Shown: positions 1 through 8,777, counted from the stretch's first letter. The stretch is 64,000 nucleotides of DNA from JAYYZW01 sp036339995 (GCA_036339995.1 JAYYZW010000092.1:3707-67706); one strand, 5' to 3'. The notes: generated from the sequence alone by a model not told the origin. Translations and numbers: made by a program.

Positions 1-965
1 ACCGAGCAGGGTTTACGTTCGTTCGCCAACCACGCCGCATGGTAGAGCATGTGATCGCAGGCTTGCAGCTTGGTCTTGGCATCGACCAAAGCATGTCTGA
101 CGGCCTGGTGTGATGAGATCACTTTCCTGAACTGCTTGCGAACTTGCGCGTAGTTCCACGCGTCCTCCACCGCCGCGTGCGCTGTGCCAAGCGCGAACGC
201 CGTGATCTCGAGCCGTTCGACGTCGAGCGCCGGGCCGATGAGTTTCGGCCAGCCGGCATTCCAGCCCTCCTCCCCCCCGATGATATGGCTGGCGGGCACC
301 TCGACGTCGTCGAAAATGACGTCTCCCGTCGTGGTGTACCGGATCCCCGTGTGTGCGATGTCGTTGAAGCTGATGCCGGGACTGTCGGTCGGTACCAGGA
401 CGAAGGAAAGGTTCTTGTACCGCGGTGCATCGGGATCGGATTTAACGAGACAGTAAATATAGTCCGCGTCGCGGGCTGCGGAGCACCAGCGCTTGGTACC
501 GTTGATCACAACCGCGTCGCCGCCCTGCGTCCGCCTGGCGGTAGTCGTCACCGAGGCGAGATCGCCGCCGACATCAGGTTCCGATAAGCCATAAGCAAAC
601 AGAATTTCGCCCCTGGCAAGCTTCGGCAGGTATTCACGCTTCTGCGCTTCACTGCCGCTCTCCGAGATATTCATGCCGCCGTAAAAGGCGATGTGGATGT
701 ACGGTCCCGCGAGGTGCATGCTGCGCCGTGAGAGCTCTTCGATGACGACGATGGCGGCGACGACGTCGCGCCCCAAGCCGCCGTATTCCTCATCGATGGT
801 CAGCCCGCAGACACCCAGATCCACCATCTTGGCGATGGCGTCGCGCGGCATGTGCCTCTCCCTGTCCCACTGCCTGACCAGTTCGCGCGGCATTTCCTCC
901 TCGACCAGGCGCTTGAGCTGCCGCCGCAGTATCGTGATGTGTTCGGGTTCTTCCTGGAAGTACAT
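1..965 (-). CDS. acyl-CoA dehydrogenase (3' end outside window)
   Basis: Flavin-dependent acyl-CoA dehydrogenase that would introduce an alpha,beta double bond into an acyl-CoA. About 321 residues are visible, starting MYFQEEPEHI and open to the window edge without a stop. An N-terminal helical domain is followed by YGLSEPDVGGD (FAD/substrate loop of the family), then a beta domain with INGTKRWCSAARDADY, and the start of the C-terminal helical domain. The catalytic Glu expected near residue 370 lies outside. The start at 965 is supported by GGAG about 8 bases upstream. It is followed in the same direction by the crotonase-family gene beyond a REP-like palindrome. Acyl substrate unknown. The family assignment is secure; the precise role is inference. 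Confidence 0.9.
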   Translation of the reverse strand, partial: MYFQEEPEHITILRRQLKRLVEEEMPRELVRQWDRERHMPRDAIAKMVDLGVCGLTIDEEYGGLGRDVVAAIVVIEELSRRSMHLAGPYIHIAFYGGMNISESGSEAQKREYLPKLARGEILFAYGLSEPDVGGDLASVTTTARRTQGGDAVVINGTKRWCSAARDADYIYCLVKSDPDAPRYKNLSFVLVPTDSPGISFNDIAHTGIRYTTTGDVIFDDVEVPASHIIGGEEGWNAGWPKLIGPALDVERLEITAFALGTAHAAVEDAWNYAQVRKQFRKVISSHQAVRHALVDAKTKLQACDHMLYHAAWLANERKPCS

Positions 966-986
966 TGGGTTTGCTCCGGTCGTTGA

Positions 987-1050
987 ATTCGCCAGCAAAC
1001 GGGCTCCTACGGGAGGCTTCGATGATGTAGGAGCCCGCTTGCTGGCGAAT
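987..1050. repeat. REP-like palindrome, copy A
   Basis: A 24-base arm (987-1010) and its inverted copy (1027-1050) match at 23 of 24 positions around a 16-base spacer. The right arm reads GTAGGAGCCCGCTTGCTGGC followed by GAAT. Related sequences occur at about 8572, 30643, 39202 and 39855-39915. It lies between two minus-strand genes and could also act as a transcript-stabilising hairpin. Confidence 0.85.
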
Positions 1051-1069
1051 ATTATGTCGCAAGGCTTTC

Positions 1070-1864
1070 CTAGTTCCCGGTGAAATTGGCGGCCCGCTTT
1101 TCGATAAAGGCGTTGACGGCCTCCTGATGATCCGCGGTCAGGTTGGTCAAGGCTTCATAGGGCAGGCTGGCATCCATCAGTTCCGCCGCGATTCGGCGCA
1201 GTGGAATGTTCGCGGTAATCTTGGTGAAGCGGATGGACTTGGTCGCACCATTGGCGAGCCGATCGGCAATTTCGTTCGTCTTCTGGTCGAGTTCCTCCGG
1301 CGGCACCAGATGATTGAGCAGGCCGTACTTGTCGGCTTCGTGCGCCTTCAGCATGTCGCCAAGCATGAGCAGTTCCTTCGCCTTGTTGAATCCGATGAGC
1401 TGCGGCCAGATCACGCAACCGCCGTCACCCGCGACGAGGCCCATGCACACATGGGGGTCGCCGATCAGTGCCTTCTCCGAAGCGATGACGATATCGCACA
1501 ACAGTGCGATGGTAGCGCCGAGCCCGGCAGCCGCCCCATTCAGCCGGCAGATGATGGGTTTTTCGAGCTCCAGCAATCCGAACACAATAGCCTTTGCCTC
1601 GGGCATCAGGCGTTCGAATAGGACGGGATCGTCGATCATCTTCTGGAACCACGCCGTATCCCCGCCCGCGCAGAATGCCCGCCCCTCACCAGTCAGGACG
1701 ATGACGTCGCTGTCCGGATCCTTCTGCAGATCGTAGAACACGCTCGCCATTTCAGTATGCATCTGAGCGTTGACCGCGTTCATCTGCTCGGGTCGATTAA
1801 TGATCGCCGTCAGAATATTTCCGCGACGCTCGAACTTGAACGTTTCGTATGCATTTAAGTCCAT
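1070..1864 (-). CDS. enoyl-CoA hydratase/isomerase (crotonase) family protein
   Basis: Crotonase-fold protein of 264 residues, the usual length. The oxyanion-hole segment FCAGGD (about residues 64-69) and the GAAAGLGATIALLCDIVIA segment (about 110-128) are typical. Both glutamates used by classical hydratases appear to be replaced: the GGGCE position reads GLGAT and the PE position reads PH. An Asp is present in VAGDGG, roughly where dienoyl-CoA isomerase has a catalytic Asp. The reaction is therefore probably isomerisation or another CoA-enolate reaction rather than standard hydration, which is inference. GGGAG sits about 10 bases before the ATG. Its acyl-CoA dehydrogenase neighbour suggests a shared acyl-CoA route. 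Confidence 0.88.
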   Translation of the reverse strand: MDLNAYETFKFERRGNILTAIINRPEQMNAVNAQMHTEMASVFYDLQKDPDSDVIVLTGEGRAFCAGGDTAWFQKMIDDPVLFERLMPEAKAIVFGLLELEKPIICRLNGAAAGLGATIALLCDIVIASEKALIGDPHVCMGLVAGDGGCVIWPQLIGFNKAKELLMLGDMLKAHEADKYGLLNHLVPPEELDQKTNEIADRLANGATKSIRFTKITANIPLRRIAAELMDASLPYEALTNLTADHQEAVNAFIEKRAANFTGN

Positions 1865-2028
1865 TTTCGTTCTCCCGTGGATCGATCGCCGAAGGCGATT
1901 ACCCGACGGATATTACCCGAACAGATCGAGCCCCCGTTCGTCGAAGCACCACTCGGCCGAGGGAGGATACGTTGGTGATGCCGGTTGGGCCGGGCAGGCC
2001 TTGTGCGAGATACCGACTGGATAGACGT

Positions 2029-2430
2029 TCAGATGACCGCCGTCGCGTCGATCTCAATCAACAGGCCGTCCACAAATAACGCGGACACACCGATCAGGGT
2101 GCTGGCAGGAGCAGGCACTTCGTCGAAAAATGCCGCCACTACCGGCAGCAGGAACTCAAGGCAAGCTGGATCATAGTTGACGACGTAATAACGCATGCGA
2201 ACCAGGTCCTTGACACCCGCTCCGGCAGCCGCCAACGCCAGATGCAGGTTATCGAGAGCTTTTTCGCTCTGAGCGATCAAATCGCCGATACCTATGACAT
2301 TCCCCTCCGTATCGAACGCGACCTGCCCCGCGATGTGGATGGTCGTATCGCCCGTGCTCGTGACGATCTGCGTATAGCTGTTACCTTCTGGAGTGAACAA
2401 GGTATCCGGATTTAGATGCTTGTTGGGCAT
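2029..2430 (-). CDS. RidA/YjgF/UK114 family protein
   Basis: Small RidA-fold protein of 133 residues. Canonical RidA hydrolyses reactive enamines/imines. The fold markers are HIAGQVAFDTEGNVIG (about residues 32-47), a central KALDNLHLALAAAGAG helix and a C-terminal PASTLIGV...LLIEIDATA strand. The Arg that contacts the imine substrate in true RidA (in the PARSAVEV-like segment) is replaced by Ser/Thr, so this belongs to an Arg-lacking Rid subgroup whose activity is unclear. GGGAGG lies 6-7 bases before the ATG. It lies upstream of the crotonase gene on the same strand, 165 bases away. Confidence 0.88.
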   Translation of the reverse strand: MPNKHLNPDTLFTPEGNSYTQIVTSTGDTTIHIAGQVAFDTEGNVIGIGDLIAQSEKALDNLHLALAAAGAGVKDLVRMRYYVVNYDPACLEFLLPVVAAFFDEVPAPASTLIGVSALFVDGLLIEIDATAVI

Positions 2431-2631
2431 GTTGCCTCCCTCATTTTGGGTATGTGAGTCGATGCCAGGCCGACGCTCGGATCGCGCGGGAAAATGGGCG
2501 GCGAACGACTAGACTTAAAGGCACGAGCGCCCGTGTGCTTCGATCAACGAGGCGTCGTACCCCAATCGCCTCGCGTGCCCGTGAAGGCAGCGGCGATCGC
2601 CCGCTGTCTGTATCCTTCGATCAGTGGCGAG

Positions 2632-3321
2632 TCAGGTTTCACTCCGTTCGGATTCCTCTGACACCGGATCCGGTTCAGCGGGCGCTGTGGGCGGGGTACT
2701 GTCCACCGCGCCGGCATAGGCGGCAGCGGGTGTTTTCTGCTTGATGACGTCGATCAAGTCGGCGGGCGTGCCTTCCCGTAAAACCGAGTGAAACTGCGCT
2801 CGATACAATATGACCGCACTCACGCCCGCGACGACGAGATCATAAGCCGTCCATTTTTCATGACGAAGCACCATGCGAACTTCGACCGGTACTTCCAGGC
2901 CCTGCCAGATCACGTCGGCCCCGACTGATACGCGGGTATCGGACTTGAAAATCTGCTCAGCGAATTCAATTCGCTGCCCGTTGTAACGATCCTGCAGCCG
3001 GGAAAGGTAATACCGACACAGAAACGTGGCGAACACATCAACGAACTCCATTTGCTCCTCGGCACTGAATCTTTTCCAATCCGACGCCAGCGACAATCGA
3101 ACGAACAGGTTCGGATCGAAGATCTCCTGTGTGATCTCACACAGCTTGTCTAATTGAACTTCTCGGTTACCGTCCACCTCGTATCGCGGGTCTTCCAGTA
3201 CGCCGATTCCGCGCGCGACGTTCTCGCGCAGAATATCGATCGGCTCTTCGGCCAGGGCAAACGGCGATAGGATAAAGAGCAACGCCGCCACGAGGGAGCG
3301 GCTGGTTTTAGATTTATTCAT
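2632..3321 (-). CDS. MlaC/Ttg2D-like periplasmic phospholipid-binding protein
   Basis: Predicted periplasmic carrier of the MlaC (toluene-tolerance Ttg2D) family, which shuttles phospholipids between the outer and inner membrane. About 229 residues. The chosen start MNKSKTSRSLVAALLFIL gives a clean signal peptide ending near ALA-EE; the longer open frame upstream lacks one. Downstream features fit the family: LRENVARGIGVLEDPRY, LCEITQEIFDPNLFVRLSLA and FVDVFATFLCRYYLSRLQ. The C-terminal tail (TPPTAPAEPDPVSEESERSE) is an acidic, Pro-rich extension. No MlaDEF genes are adjacent; the upstream neighbour is an MscS-like channel, so an envelope-stress theme is possible. Confidence 0.82.
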   Translation of the reverse strand: MNKSKTSRSLVAALLFILSPFALAEEPIDILRENVARGIGVLEDPRYEVDGNREVQLDKLCEITQEIFDPNLFVRLSLASDWKRFSAEEQMEFVDVFATFLCRYYLSRLQDRYNGQRIEFAEQIFKSDTRVSVGADVIWQGLEVPVEVRMVLRHEKWTAYDLVVAGVSAVILYRAQFHSVLREGTPADLIDVIKQKTPAAAYAGAVDSTPPTAPAEPDPVSEESERSET

Positions 3322-3391
3322 TTTTCTGATTATTCGGTGTCCCTTCGTAAATGAGGCGGCCGGACCATTATCGGGCGCAAAACGGATTCCA

Positions 3392-5182
3392 TCATTCTCC
3401 CTCATCCCCATCACCGCCGAGCAGGCCAACAGGAGGCGGCACGACGTCGAGTCCTGTCGTCGCCGCCACAATCGCCCTGGCTTCGTCGCGGCCAAGCGCC
3501 ATCGCATTGTCTTCGCTTACAACTGGCTGGAATACCCCCTCATCCGGTGCCGGCAGCCCAGGCTCGGCCTGCTTGACGTACAAGGTCTGGGTCGGGTAAG
3601 CGTATTCGACCCCGAGGCGCTTCGCGAGACGCAGGCAATCGAGCAGGAACCGATGGCGTTCGCGTAACTCAGTACCCCAATCCGGCGCCTGCCAGAAAAC
3701 GTAAACCATAATGTTCAGCGACGCATCGGCGAATTCGTGGAAATAGACGTGATAGTAATCCTTGCGCATGTAGGGATGCTGGCGAACGATCTCCCGTATG
3801 CCTTCGCAGAAGGCCTCGATTCTTTCGGGCGGCGTGTCGTAGGCGATTGACAGCCTGCAGTTCAAACGCCTGAACCGGCGACTGCCCATGTTGTCGACGT
3901 TGGACGTAATCAAAGTCGAGTTCGGGACCGACACCAAGGAATTGTAAAAAGTCCGGACGCGCGTGCTGCGAAAGCCGATGCGTTCGACCGTGCCTTCGAC
4001 ATCGCCGATGATGACCCAGTCACCGACATGGAAGGTCTGGTCGAGCAGCACAGTGATGGAGCCGAACAGGTTGCCGGCGACGTCCTTAGCCGCGAGGGCA
4101 AACGCCAGACCGCCAAGACCGAGGCCCGCCAGCAGGCTCGTGACATCGACGTCGAGATTATCCGCAATGAAGACCACGCCCATGACAGTGACAAAAACCT
4201 TTATGGTCTTGATTACGAGCGGGACCAGCGCGTCGTCCAGCTTGCTCTCGGTGCCGAGCGCCTTGTCCTTGAGGAATGCGCCCAGTAGATCCACCAGGCG
4301 ATAGGCACCCCAGACCGTCGATATACAGGCCAGGAACTTGACCGCTACCAGGAGGACGACCAGTGCCTTCGCCGGCAAGCCAAGCAGGTTCAAGCCCGCC
4401 CACCACACGAAGGCCATGGCCATGAGACCGAGTGGGCGCAGGATGGAATCAGCGACCTCACGGAAGGATCCCGTGGCGAACCGAGCGCGCCAAATCCGGA
4501 CCCCGAGACTCAATAGCAACGACACCAGCTTATCGAGGGCGATGCCAAACAGGATGATCAGTAGGATCCCGAGCCACTGCCAGTTTTCTAGTACCAGCGT
4601 TCTCCCTTTCATCTCGGGAGACAATCGGCTACGCAGGCGCAAATGGAACGGCAGGTGACTCACACCAACCTGTTCCGTACCCTCGGCTTTTTGCTGCTCC
4701 ACCAACTCGTCGAGGATGGCGGGAAGCGCTTCGATGGTTTCAACACCAAAGCGCCAACCCTCGTTTTGCTTGAAAACGATCGCAATCTTGCCCTGTGCGT
4801 AGGTCTGAAAAACGTAGGGATCGCCTTTCTCACGGGTCGAAATACGCTTCGTATCCGGCACGCGGGTACGGTCGATGACCTCCTGCAGGATCCACACGAG
4901 ATCCCGACCTTTCTCGCCACGGACCAACGAGCTGACTTCCGAAAGATCGAGGGTCGAGATGGCCCGTTCGATTTTCGTCTCATCACCGCCTATGGCGGCT
5001 TTCATGGAGGCGAGAAAGGTGTCCATAGTCGCCCGGGGAGACTTGAAGCTGTCGGGGATAGAAGGCAGTTCGGACGCCGGTGCAGGTCGATCGACCGTGA
5101 TCTGGGCGTAGGCGGGTACCGCGAAAAACCACGCGGCGATGAAACTGAAACCCAAAGAGCGGCGCATGGCCCTATTTATCAT
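3392..5182 (-). CDS. MscS-family mechanosensitive ion channel
   Basis: Large MscS-type channel of about 596 residues. The start MINRAMRRSLGFSFIAAWFF is chosen because it begins a signal peptide ending at AYA-QI and has AGGA six bases upstream; the longer frame upstream looks non-coding. A periplasmic N-terminal region of about 180 residues is followed by several membrane helices. The pore-lining helix region SLLAGLGLGGLAFALAAKDV and the following beta domain (VGDWVIIGDVEGTVERIGFR) are the MscS signature, with a cytoplasmic C-terminal alpha-beta domain. Channels of this type release solutes on hypo-osmotic shock. It ends 71 bases before the MlaC-like start on the same strand. Confidence 0.92.
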   Translation of the reverse strand: MINRAMRRSLGFSFIAAWFFAVPAYAQITVDRPAPASELPSIPDSFKSPRATMDTFLASMKAAIGGDETKIERAISTLDLSEVSSLVRGEKGRDLVWILQEVIDRTRVPDTKRISTREKGDPYVFQTYAQGKIAIVFKQNEGWRFGVETIEALPAILDELVEQQKAEGTEQVGVSHLPFHLRLRSRLSPEMKGRTLVLENWQWLGILLIILFGIALDKLVSLLLSLGVRIWRARFATGSFREVADSILRPLGLMAMAFVWWAGLNLLGLPAKALVVLLVAVKFLACISTVWGAYRLVDLLGAFLKDKALGTESKLDDALVPLVIKTIKVFVTVMGVVFIADNLDVDVTSLLAGLGLGGLAFALAAKDVAGNLFGSITVLLDQTFHVGDWVIIGDVEGTVERIGFRSTRVRTFYNSLVSVPNSTLITSNVDNMGSRRFRRLNCRLSIAYDTPPERIEAFCEGIREIVRQHPYMRKDYYHVYFHEFADASLNIMVYVFWQAPDWGTELRERHRFLLDCLRLAKRLGVEYAYPTQTLYVKQAEPGLPAPDEGVFQPVVSEDNAMALGRDEARAIVAATTGLDVVPPPVGLLGGDGDEGE

Positions 5183-5393
5183 CGGTCCTGTCTCGAATGT
5201 CATCCAGTGCCGCCGGTGAGTCCGGCGCCAGCCGCGCACCATATCGCATCTGCAGGGATCACTCGACCTCGTCGATTGACATAACGCAATCTCAGCCGCT
5301 ACGAAGGATAAGATTGGAGCGTGCCTAGGCAATATTTCGAGATGGCGCGGGACTACATCGCGGCATGACCGGGCAAATGGGGAGCGAAAAACC

Positions 5394-5807
5394 ATGCCTG
5401 ATGCGTTGATCGGCGGCTGCATGTGCGGGGCCGTGCCCGACACCTGCAAAACCGAACCCGCCGCGACGATGGTTTGTCACTTCCTCGATTGCCTGAAGCG
5501 TTCAGGCAGCCCGTTCCTGACTACGATGTTCTATCTCCAAAGCGATCTCGAAATGAGCGGTGAGCCGAAATTCTTCGATAAGGGAACCGATGCCGCAAAC
5601 GTGATGACGCGAGCATTCTGTGGTACCTCCGGTAGCCACCTATCCGGAACCACGACCGGATATTTTGGTCACGTCTTCGTTGCGGCCGGCACCTTGGATG
5701 ATCCCTCCCGGGTGACCCCGAATGTGCGATGCTGGATGCCAAGGAGCCTGCATTGGCTCGAAAGCGTCACCGGATTGAAGGGATTCGAGAAGGACCCCGA
5801 GATATAA
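5394..5807 (+). CDS. GFA/CENP-V family protein with missing zinc ligands
   Basis: Protein of 137 residues with the GFA (glutathione-dependent formaldehyde-activating-like) fold. The N-terminal GGCMCGAV matches the family's first zinc Cys pair. Two later cysteines are lost: the normal CHCxxC appears as CHFLDC, and the normal FCxxCGS appears as FCGTSGS. One or both zinc sites should therefore be impaired. The reading frame is intact and the end (LESVTGLKGFEKDPEI) looks normal. It diverges from the MscS gene across 211 bases. It may be a degenerating or repurposed family member. Confidence 0.75.
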   Translation: MPDALIGGCMCGAVPDTCKTEPAATMVCHFLDCLKRSGSPFLTTMFYLQSDLEMSGEPKFFDKGTDAANVMTRAFCGTSGSHLSGTTTGYFGHVFVAAGTLDDPSRVTPNVRCWMPRSLHWLESVTGLKGFEKDPEI

Positions 5808-5832
5808 TTTCCGGCCTCCTGAGCCCGGATTA

Positions 5833-6492
5833 CTACGCGGCAGAGCGGGCTTCGATACCTTGATTCAAGCGTGCCATCAGTTCGTCCGCGCTCAAGAGCT
5901 CCGAGATATACCCTTGCTTGAGAGTCTCGACGGTGTACTTGTGGATCGTGGCCGCTGGTGTGCCGTCGTCCGTATCGAAAGTGCAATTCAGATCGTCGAC
6001 GAAGATCACGTCGTAGTCACGGTTGAATGCGTCGATCGAGGTCGCCATGCAGCAGAAGTTCGTCGCCATGCCGATGACGACGCACGTGTTGCGTCCTTGG
6101 AAAGGCGGGTTGTTCATGACGACGTCGAGTTTGGTGTTCCAGAACAGGCTGTACTTCGGTTTAGGAAGGTAGACCTCGTATTCGTTGAAGGCCTTGGGCT
6201 TCAATTCGTCGACGAGTTCGACGCCCTTGGTGCCTGAATTCAGTGCGACGCCGTCGCTAATCGGCCCCCAGCGATCGAGCAAGCTTCCTCTCATGTCGGT
6301 TGAGACGCCGTGCGCGATCGGGACCTTGTGGTCGCGCGCGAACTTGAGCAATTGTCCCATCTTGCCGTACATATCGCGGCCTTCGTCAATCGCGAAAGGC
6401 TCTCCCTCCAGCAGGAAGTCGTTGATCATGTCGAGGCACAGGATGATGGCGTCGTTCGCGAGGGGCTTGTCCGAGTCTATTCGGCTGTACAT
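5833..6492 (-). CDS. isochorismatase-family cysteine hydrolase
   Basis: Cysteine hydrolase of 219 residues with the Asp-Lys-Cys triad visible: Asp in LCLDMINDF (about residue 20), Lys in LPKPKYSLFW (about 110) and Cys in GMATNFCCMATSIDAF (about 147). The family hydrolyses amides or vinyl ethers such as nicotinamide, N-carbamoyl compounds or isochorismate. A strong AAAGGAGG lies 9-10 bases before the ATG, suggesting high expression. It converges with the GFA-like gene. With the amidases at 13.7-17 kb and 37 kb it fits an amide-degrading lifestyle. Substrate unknown. Confidence 0.92.
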   Translation of the reverse strand: MYSRIDSDKPLANDAIILCLDMINDFLLEGEPFAIDEGRDMYGKMGQLLKFARDHKVPIAHGVSTDMRGSLLDRWGPISDGVALNSGTKGVELVDELKPKAFNEYEVYLPKPKYSLFWNTKLDVVMNNPPFQGRNTCVVIGMATNFCCMATSIDAFNRDYDVIFVDDLNCTFDTDDGTPAATIHKYTVETLKQGYISELLSADELMARLNQGIEARSAA

Positions 6493-6712
6493 GGTGTGGT
6501 CCTCCTTTCGCGCACATACCCCACAATTCTATGATGCGCATCCCGAATTTTCTATAAAGCGTCTCAGGATCAAGAACGATACGGGCTAGGCCGACGCAAA
6601 CCACGGGCATTTGTGCCCGGTACGTATCATTCCGCAATGTTCTGCTAAAGGCACTACCCGGCGCGGCCGCTAAGGATTCTGTACTTCCAATCGGTACGGG
6701 ACGGCTATACCG

Positions 6713-7159
6713 ATGATCCCGAGAGATCTGCTGAAAAAACTATTTTCCCGCGGGTTCGGCGACCTGCTGATCCTGCACGTGTCGGGGTCAACCATGCTCC
6801 TCGGCAACATCTTGTTCGAAAAAGACAAAATGACCCTGAAAGAGCACGGCTTCGTCAAGGGCCTCACGCCCGAGCAGGTCGCGCCCTGTCTCGAATCGGG
6901 CGCAATCGGAGCGCTGTGCAGTCTCGACGACACTGAATGGGAAAGCCTCTCCGTCCTTGGCATCGACCACTGTGAAATTCACGGCGATCTGTCTGCGACG
7001 CGCACCAATCTGCTGGCCCACTTACGCAACCAGTACGGCGATACCTTGATGGGCTTCGTGGGCAGCGTCTACCGCGGCTTCAAATTGATGCTGGACAGCA
7101 ACCTGATCCCGGTCGTGGTGCTAGACGAGGTCGAGACCAAAACGGTATCAGCGGCCTGA
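6713..7159 (+). CDS. hypothetical protein, 148 aa
   Basis: I do not recognise this protein. It has a plausible coding composition, no signal peptide and no clear membrane helix. The N-terminal part (MIPRDLLKKLFSRGFGDLLI) is amphipathic; the middle has two Cys (VAPCLESG and GALCSLDD). A second coding-like frame begins to overlap its 3' end, so the true gene could be longer with a frameshift. About 220 bases separate it from the divergent cysteine hydrolase. No strong ribosome binding site is visible. Confidence 0.55.
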   Translation: MIPRDLLKKLFSRGFGDLLILHVSGSTMLLGNILFEKDKMTLKEHGFVKGLTPEQVAPCLESGAIGALCSLDDTEWESLSVLGIDHCEIHGDLSATRTNLLAHLRNQYGDTLMGFVGSVYRGFKLMLDSNLIPVVVLDEVETKTVSAA

Positions 7160-7170
7160 GCGTCTGCGCT

Positions 7171-7326
7171 TTGTGCCTGGCCTCGGTGCCACTGTCCACC
7201 ATTCACATCGCCTACGAATATCAGAAGCTGTTCGTCGAAAGGAATCTGACCGTGACAGTCGAGGATTGCGAAATCGATCCCGAAGAATTCAACGAGCTTT
7301 TTGGCACATATTTGCGAACCGCCTGA
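7171..7326 (+). pseudogene. short coding-like fragment overlapping frame after the 148-aa ORF
   Basis: In the frame ending at 7326 the translation includes IHIAYEYQKLFVERNLTVTV followed by an acidic segment ending LFGTYLRTA, which looks like real protein. Only TTG (7171) or GTG (7186) could start it, and no Shine-Dalgarno sequence is evident. It could be a small independent gene, or the displaced C-terminus of the preceding gene after a frameshift near 7150. Family not recognised. Confidence 0.35.
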
Positions 7327-7398
7327 GCGACACAAGCACCCCCGTCAACGATCACGTCAACCGTGCGCGGCAATCTGCCGTACACTCACGTTTCCATT

Positions 7399-7668
7399 TA
7401 GAACCCATCTCAAAATTATTCGGGCCAACCTTGCCCCCTGGAAATCGGGGTTGCAAGGCGCAGCGCGCAGGGCATGGTGGTTCCATGTTCAAGCACTGTA
7501 ACGCAGCAAACGCGGTTTTCAGGGGGCAACCCGAAGGGCTGGTGGCCGTTTTCGCACGTTTCGGCGTTGCTCGTCGCTCATTTAGCGGTGCTAAACAGCA
7601 CTCCTCGCGCTTTGAACTGCACGAAAACGGCCGCTAGCGTGGGCCCCAATAATTTGAGATGGGTTCTA
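7399..7668. mobile_element. 270-bp MITE-like element with ~27-bp terminal inverted repeats
   Basis: The left end TAGAACCCATCTC followed by AAAATTATTCGGGCC is repeated in inverted orientation at the right end (GGGCCCCAATAATTTGAGAT then GGGTTCTA), near-perfect over about 27 bases. Inside there is a second inverted pair (TTGCCCCCTGGAAA and TTTCAGGGGGCAA). No transposase reading frame fits, so this is a non-autonomous element. The ends carry TA, compatible with a TA-targeting transposase, but the parent family cannot be settled by eye. It occupies the gap between 7326 and 7701. Confidence 0.8.
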
Positions 7669-7700
7669 GACACTGCTTAGCTGTTCGGCCGGCGTGTTAT

Positions 7701-8534
7701 TCACAAGAGTTGGATCGACAATGGATTGAGATCCATGCCCCTTACTTCTACCGTCCAACATTCGCCCGGATGTATGTAGGGAATCTCCGTCAGGGTACCG
7801 GTCGTGATGACCTCGCCCGTCCGGAGATCTTCCGCCCAATCCTGTGTATCGAGCGCGTCCATGAGAAACCCCAGCGTGTTGAGGGGTCCCCCGAGGGCGT
7901 TGCTTCCGACGCCCGTGTCGATGAGGCTGGAATCGCACCGCAATGACACCGTCAACTCCTCGAGCGTGCGCGTCAGCGCAGGTCTAGAGCGCTCGTCGAC
8001 CTTGAGCGGCTCGCCCACGATCAGGCGCGAATGCGCACCGAAATCCGCGATGATCTCGGCGGCCGTGAACTGCCAATCGGCGAAATGACAGTCGACGATT
8101 TCGAATCCGATCGCAACCCACTCGATAGCGTCGACCATCCCGGCGGTATCGTCGCGGACATCGGGTATTGCTTTGAGTTTCAAGACCACCTCGGGCTCGA
8201 TCCGAGGCGCCACGAGGCCGCTGACAGCGATTTCTAACAATCGCCGGTCGGCAAAATTCAAGGTCCGGTCGTAGACGTAGGCCCAGATCGGGGTCGCCAG
8301 ATCGAATTCCCGCCAGGTCGCTTTATTGGTGAAGCCGAGCTTGCGTCCTGCGGGTACAAAGCCTTCCTGGCGCAAGCGGGCATCGACTTCGGCATACACC
8401 GTATAGCCGTCTTTGAGTTCGAATCGATCGAGGCCGCTCCCGGGACGTTCGATCATTCGACCGTGCGCTTTCGCCTCTAGAAGAAGCGTCGCGATTTCTT
8501 TCGTACGGGCATGGCCCATTCGAACGTTTTTCAT
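7701..8534 (-). CDS. 2-oxopent-4-enoate hydratase / 4-oxalocrotonate decarboxylase family enzyme
   Basis: Protein of 277 residues in the MhpD/HpaH/DmpH family of metal-dependent hydratases and decarboxylases acting on 2-oxo-4-enoates from meta-cleavage of aromatics. The metal-binding E-x-E is visible in APRIEPEVVLKL (about residues 111-122) with a further Glu in WVAIGFEIVD. GRKLGFTNKA near residue 66 and TGTLTEIPYIHPGECW near the C-terminus also fit. It could supply the hydratase missing from the aromatic cluster at 52.7-59.4 kb, which is inference. Start uncertain: ATG at 8534 lacks a clear ribosome site, and 8519 is an alternative. Confidence 0.87.
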   Translation of the reverse strand: MKNVRMGHARTKEIATLLLEAKAHGRMIERPGSGLDRFELKDGYTVYAEVDARLRQEGFVPAGRKLGFTNKATWREFDLATPIWAYVYDRTLNFADRRLLEIAVSGLVAPRIEPEVVLKLKAIPDVRDDTAGMVDAIEWVAIGFEIVDCHFADWQFTAAEIIADFGAHSRLIVGEPLKVDERSRPALTRTLEELTVSLRCDSSLIDTGVGSNALGGPLNTLGFLMDALDTQDWAEDLRTGEVITTGTLTEIPYIHPGECWTVEVRGMDLNPLSIQLL

Positions 8535-8571
8535 TCGGATTAGCTATTTTTGCGTTCCGCGACGGATTCGG

Positions 8572-8628
8572 TTCGCCAGCAATAAATCCCTACGGTTCTG
8601 TCCGCCTAGGAGCCCGCTTGCGGGCCAG
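8572..8628. repeat. REP-like palindrome, copy B (diverged)
   Basis: TTCGCCAGCAA (left) and CCTAGGAGCCCGCTTGCGGG (right) resemble the arms of the palindrome at 987-1050, but the left arm has diverged. It lies in the gap between two divergent genes (8534 and 8778); the rest of that gap shows no gene. Confidence 0.65.
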
Positions 8629-8777
8629 TGACCTTTCCAGCTTAGACTATAAAACGTCCTGCCATCCGAAACACCCTTTCAACCGCTGCGATCGCGTGCC
8701 GTGTCTGATCCCCTCCTTGCCATGACACTGAAAAAACACGGTGAGGCGGGCCAAGGCGACCGGAATTTCCATGCAAT

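Noticed and set aside
4643..5284. 213-aa frame antisense to the MscS-like gene
   Set aside because: Shadow frame with no recognisable domain.
7157..7159. TGA at the end of the 148-aa ORF as a third selenocysteine
   Set aside because: The same frame downstream is not protein-like, and no Cys partner or redox family is recognised. The coding-like sequence is in another frame.
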